Part shown: in pieces, positions 60,101-64,000 of the stretch
How positions within the stretch are numbered: position 1 is the first letter of the stretch
Layout: every line of letters starts with the position of its first letter
Source of the DNA: Rhyzopertha dominica
Taxonomy: Eukaryota > Arthropoda > Insecta > Coleoptera > Bostrichidae
Length of the DNA: 64,000 nt
Assembly: GCA_025024175.1 (NCBI GenBank)
Contig: QCXZ01000064.1
Span: 2,604,001-2,668,000 of the forward strand
Reading direction: 5' to 3'
The notes under the pieces: generated by a model
What the model saw: only the letters and a program-made list of their open reading frames with translations
Database searches by the model: none
Told to the model about the DNA's origin: nothing
Position numbers and translations under genes: made by a program

Positions 60101-63100
60101 TTTTTTAAGAATATTTAAGGGGTGTTTTTTTGAGGTTTACTCGAAAAAAATTATTCTGTTTGAATCCTACGTAGAAATTTAGATCGCAATGTCATCTGTC
60201 AGCTTTACATTGACATGATGTATGCCATTATGGGAACTACCTATTGTCTCAAAATATTCAAATTTCAAAATGACAAAAAATAGGTACCCTAGACTAATAA
60301 ATTTAACTGTAATAACTTGACTAACGTTACATTTACCGGAGTCATGGTTTTTCTACGCTTCAGAATTATATCTAATAGGTACACGTAAGGTTTGAACATG
60401 TTTGGCCTTGATGAGTAATCAAGATTTCCTTAGTATTTACTTACCAAATCTTCACAGAAAGGCGTGAAAGAAAAAAAGAATTAGTCATTTGAAAATATCT
60501 AACAGCAAGTTACTAATTTGAACTTTAGTTATACAGGGTCGCTACAAAGTATGGAACCAACAGGATATTTCAGGTTCTGTTCGACTGATTTTTCTGTGGG
60601 TAATTAAAATGCATTTTCTGGATTTTTTTAACTCCATATTAGCTGTCGTTTCCAAGATATAGGCGCAAGTTGTAGCATATTTGGAGGTAAGTTCTGAATT
60701 TCTGCCTTGATTCGTCTTTTTAAATCTTCTGCATTATATGGCTGATCAGCATAAATACGATTTTTCAGATACCTCCACAGGAAAAAATCAAGCGGTGTCA
60801 GATCAGGAGAACATGCTGGTCATTCTATCACTCCACGGCTATCAATCCATCTGTCTACTTTGTAGCGACCCTGTATAATCAGCTTAGTAACATGAAAGTA
60901 ATTCAACAACTATTGTCACTTTTACTTACAAATTTACTATGGTAATCAAAGCAGAAAATATGTATGTTCAATAGGTAGGTAAATATTTCTTTGAATTGTT
61001 AATTTATATGCTTTGATTGCTCTGTAAACATGGCTTTTAAATATCTGTATAATTACTACAAAAAATCCCTATAGAGATAAAATCTACAATTTGTGTGTGT
61101 AGTACTCAGTTTAAAAAATAAGCCTATTTTACCGACAAGCTTCCTTTCACATTTTAAACTCTAAATAAAACCTTTCGATATATCCAATACATTTTATTAG
61201 GTTTATAATAAGTGTTGGAAAAATCCAACATCACTTACGAATAAACAGAAATATAAAAATAATAAATAAATTAAAAATAAACAGAGAAATGAATAAAAGT
61301 TTGCTCAACTTTTAATAATAAAATATTTGTTTTCAATGGGTCTTAATTCTATAACCCATCACAGATTGAAAAAAACAGCCTCCGTAGAAAAGGTTTGTTC
61401 TCGAATGTGAACATTTCAAGTCCTATTCAATATAAGTAACTTTGTAAGTCCAACTTACCATAGGTAGCCACAGGTGGTTCAGGTGCGGGTTGTTCAGGCT
61501 GCTGAGGTGGATAGTAGACTGGTGGGGCTGGGGTTGGTGGTTCTTGCCGTTCTTGACATCTTTGCAAACAGCTCTCTTTCGTGTAGAAATTGTTGCCGTT
61601 TCCTCCGCATCCTCCGTAGTAAAACTGACTGCAGTCCCTTTGCAGAGTGTCATAATACCATCTTGTTGTGTAGTTGCCACATTCACCAACAAGGGCCTCC
61701 AGTTGACATACATCTTTCTCTACACATTTTTAAAGAGACAAGAGTTAGGCTTGGGGTAAAGTGTGATTTATAAATATTTGAAGTCCTTAACCATAGTACT
61801 GTTAGTGCAGTCTGGTCATTACTGACAAGTACCTATCATGAAATACTTCAGGATGCTTCCACTTTTACAGTATACACTATTGGAATCTTTTAAACATGAA
61901 GAAAACAAATTTGTTTACAATGATAGAAAATAATGCGAAAATACGTTTCTTGTAATTTAAAAAAATGAAAAATGTGCATTTTATAATAAAATTTTGAAAA
62001 ATATGCCACCCATACAGGGTAGATGATATCTAAGGCTATAAACTAGGAATATTTTCATCTATTAAATCGATCATATACAGTTATAGTTACATTTTTTAAA
62101 TGGCACACCTGGTATGTTGAATGAATAAATAAATTCTTTGAATAATACGTGATATCATTATTTGAATTTAGACANCTTTAGCCAAGGATACCTTGATTTT
62201 TTAANTAGGGAGGGAATNATTTTTTTATAATGTTTAAAAGCCATTTTTATTACCTTTCTAATGACATAACACAGTCTACTCTATTTTCAACTGTTTCGGA
62301 GAAATTTTATGATTTACTTTCAGGAGGTCACTTCATATTACCTAGTGCTTTTAATTGCAGCAGGCTAACTTCTAGTGATAATAGGGTAATTTTTGACACA
62401 GACATAGTTTTAAGCTTACTTCCGGTTAAGTATTGTACTTCTGTTATCAAAAGCGGTCAATTTGCTCGAAAATGAGTTATTTTTCTCAAAACGAATTAAT
62501 TGTCTGTAGTGCAATATCCTGATCGAAATCATTCAAGAGAAGAGCGTCGACAACTGTTTGTTTTAGATATCGTCAAGTCAAGAGTTAAAGAGTTCAAATC
62601 TGTAATAACATACCACATGAGCCATTTAAAAAATGTAACTTAATATCAAACATCCACTACAAGATTGTTTTTTTAAGTAAAAATATTTTTATTATCGATT
62701 ATGTACCGGCGGTAGATTTTCCAAAATATTATTATTAATTGCACAATCTTCTGTCAATCCAGTATTGGTTCACTTTATATATAATGTAGTTTTGGTTTAG
62801 TAGGCTTTTATTTTACACATGTACATTTTACAAGTTTCCAAAAATTTTATTAGTTTGGTGGATATTAATAACTATATACATTTTTTAACTTGCCTGCTTT
62901 TATTGACAAATATGTCAACTTCTTTAATTTATTCTTTCGTAGTGACTAAATTTAGTTAAATTCTGCAAATTAATTTAATTTACACTTGTAATCTTTAAAT
63001 GGAACTGCAACTATTTCTTACGCAGAGATTTTAATTGTGTTTTGTTGTTCATATTAGGTAGTATAATAAATAATGCAAATAAATTATGTTAATAATAAAA

Positions 63101-64000
63101 TTAGTGCTTGTTAAAATTGATTATTTTAATAATCAATTTAAATTTTATCATCTGCTTCAATTTTAGTGCCTTAAATTTTGATTACCTAAAAATGTGACTT
63201 TATTCTAATTATTAATTTGGTTTTCATTTTTTTAATGGTACTCACCTTCCTAAAATTGAAGACCTAGTTGACCAGGAAATTTTACAAGATGTGTATATGT
63301 TGAGTTCCAGATTTTTCATAATATTTTAATAACAATTTTAGATAACATACAGAAAAATGCACAACTGTTTGTTTCATTATTTAAACAGATTTATGTCACT
63401 TTATGCTTAAGACATCATTTAATTAGTGCAATCAAAATCCCAACTTTGTCAATAGGTAGGAAAGACAAAAAGGAACAAGAAATTCTTTCATTGTAATGAG
63501 ACAACGATGTAATAGATATGCATAAACAATACCAATTCCAAAACCAAAACTTACGTATTTCTTTAGGACAGTCCGTTTCACATGCTTCCCTACTGTTAAA
63601 GTTATTACGATTACCACCACAACCTGAATAGTAAAATGGCATGCACCTTCCGGCAGGGGTGTCGTAATACCATCGGGGTTCTTTTTCCGTGCAGTTCCCT
63701 TGTGCTCTCGGCAAAGAGCAATGATCTACCATGCAACAAGTCAATTGTAAATAATCCTACCAGAAGTGAAAGAGCAATGCAAGAAACAGTGCAAAAAAAA
63801 AGGTGAAAGTGCACTATTACTTCCATTTCTGTAGGGAAAACACTTGCATTCTTCGTGATATAAAGTCATGCTTCGGCATGCAACATTTCTTACCCTTCTT
63901 TCGTCCTGGCTGTGCACACTTCTGTTTACAGGCAGATTCAGATAAGAAATTGTTGTTATTTCCTTTACATCCTCCATAGACAAACTCTCGACAGGCACTC
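51129..64000 (-). CDS. papilin-like extracellular matrix protein, C-terminal part (5' end off window)
   Basis: Eleven exons, minus strand: 64000-63894 (partial), 63725-63555, 61719-61459, 60067-59648, 56998-56810, 56677-56444, 56189-55974, 55104-54971, 54907-54757, 52921-52397, 51331-51129. Domains in order: Kunitz (partial, [12 protein letters not shown]), Kunitz, Kunitz, two Kunitz in one exon, a sixth Kunitz, an antistasin-like segment ([15 protein letters not shown]), a WAP four-disulfide core ([10 protein letters not shown]), an Ig domain split over two exons, a second Ig domain, a Tyr/Pro-rich linker, and a C-terminal PLAC domain ([21 protein letters not shown]). Kunitz repeats, then Ig, then PLAC is the papilin arrangement. 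Papilin is a secreted basement-membrane glycoprotein interacting with ADAMTS-type proteases. The N-terminal thrombospondin repeats expected of papilin would be beyond 64000. All domain-boundary introns are phase 1; only the one inside the first Ig is phase 0. Stop codon at 51131-51129. Confidence 0.93.
51850..52190. repeat. dispersed repeat, copy 2
   Basis: Co-linear with 10030-10395, same orientation, with many substitutions and small gaps. It is in the last intron of the papilin-like gene. No coding sequence. Confidence 0.5.
52922..54756. other. long intron of the papilin-like gene, repeat-like
   Basis: Internally repetitive phrases (TACTATTTTGG.AATAACTTTAAAA at about 53768 and 53929) end near a CACCTTGTATATAC terminus at about 54433. 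This suggests a decayed non-autonomous transposon. No exon was found. Confidence 0.4.
55145..55645 (-). pseudogene. degenerate mariner-like transposase tail
   Basis: On the minus strand, about 55640-55490 reads [18 protein letters not shown], a decayed form of the [15 protein letters not shown] motif that ends many Tc1/mariner-type transposases. A stop follows immediately. An AGGGTGTCC end at about 55149 could be its terminus. Lies in a papilin-like gene intron. Confidence 0.5.
57117..59640. other. 2.6-kb intron of the papilin-like gene with transposon relics
   Basis: Contains the Harbinger-like element at 58039-59062 and, at 59200-59320, a block shared with 5888-5925. The rest is AT-rich non-coding sequence. 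Confidence 0.5.
58039..59062 (-). mobile_element. PIF/Harbinger-like element with long inverted repeats, truncated transposase
   Basis: The left end TGCCACTATACTTATTTAAG..AAGTTCTTAAAATTATTA at 58039 is matched in reverse complement by the right end at about 58970-59062, over about 90 bp including CCGTTTCAATA. Inside, minus-strand frame 58620-58336 encodes a segment with [20 protein letters not shown] and [10 protein letters not shown], the N-terminal region of Harbinger transposases. The catalytic DDE domain is absent. A target duplication is not evident. Confidence 0.65.
60530..60877 (-). mobile_element. 348-bp mariner-type relic with perfect 22-bp inverted ends
   Basis: TATACAGGGTCGCTACAAAG (60530) and its exact reverse complement ending at 60877 bound the element, with TA at both edges. 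Inside, minus-strand codons encode [20 protein letters not shown], the C-terminal catalytic segment of a Tc1/mariner-superfamily transposase. So this is an internally deleted copy that kept its ends and the last part of the gene. Located in an intron of the papilin-like gene. Confidence 0.85.
61720..63554. other. 1.8-kb intron of the papilin-like gene
   Basis: AT-rich; ambiguous bases at about 62175, 62206 and 62218. A CATACAGGGTAGATG terminus-like phrase sits at about 62011. No exon found. Confidence 0.4.

Overview
This is eukaryotic, almost certainly insect, nuclear DNA. It is AT-rich, its genes are split by GT..AG introns, and it carries many transposon relics. The gene set (papilin-like matrix protein, Zfpl1, Gnpat, mRpL24, an insect-type steroid/retinol dehydrogenase-like SDR, a Ly6/quiver-like protein) fits an insect. 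A beetle is my best guess, partly from short TCAGG-type repeats, but this is weak. Exon models were built by eye from ORFs, splice sites and phase agreement, with no alignment or RNA data.

Layout. 1-1695: transposase debris. 1696-16829 (+): a nine-exon gene for a 1123-aa cysteine-motif protein of unknown function; its introns hold a Ty3/gypsy fragment, a Tc1-like element with both ends, a Penelope-like element and a MITE. 17656-24703 (-): a small secreted or membrane protein gene, apparently incomplete, whose first intron is a 6.5-kb array of fifteen 434-bp units with a higher-order period of six. 26097-27732 (+): its complete divergent paralogue. 27907-29707 (+): Zfpl1. 31106-33927 (+): an unrecognised 770-aa Cys/Lys/Ser-rich protein. 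34780-37494 (+): an SDR enzyme with a MITE in an intron. 38203-38664 (+): a Ly6-domain protein. 38665-44819: mostly non-coding, with a possible promoter or first-exon region near 40.1-40.9 kb and a CCAAT-containing island near 42.9 kb. 44820-45575 (+): mRpL24. 46350-49992 (+): Gnpat, ether-lipid synthesis, ending in a peroxisomal-type NKL. 51129-64000 (-): the 3' half of a papilin-like gene (Kunitz x6, antistasin-like, WAP, Ig x2, PLAC), running off the right edge.

The genes are unrelated neighbours, not a pathway. The structures most worth a second look are the intronic 434-bp array, in which nearly every unit repeats a 5' splice-site-like motif and an AATAAA on the transcribed strand, and a recurring transposon family whose ends read TACAGGGT.
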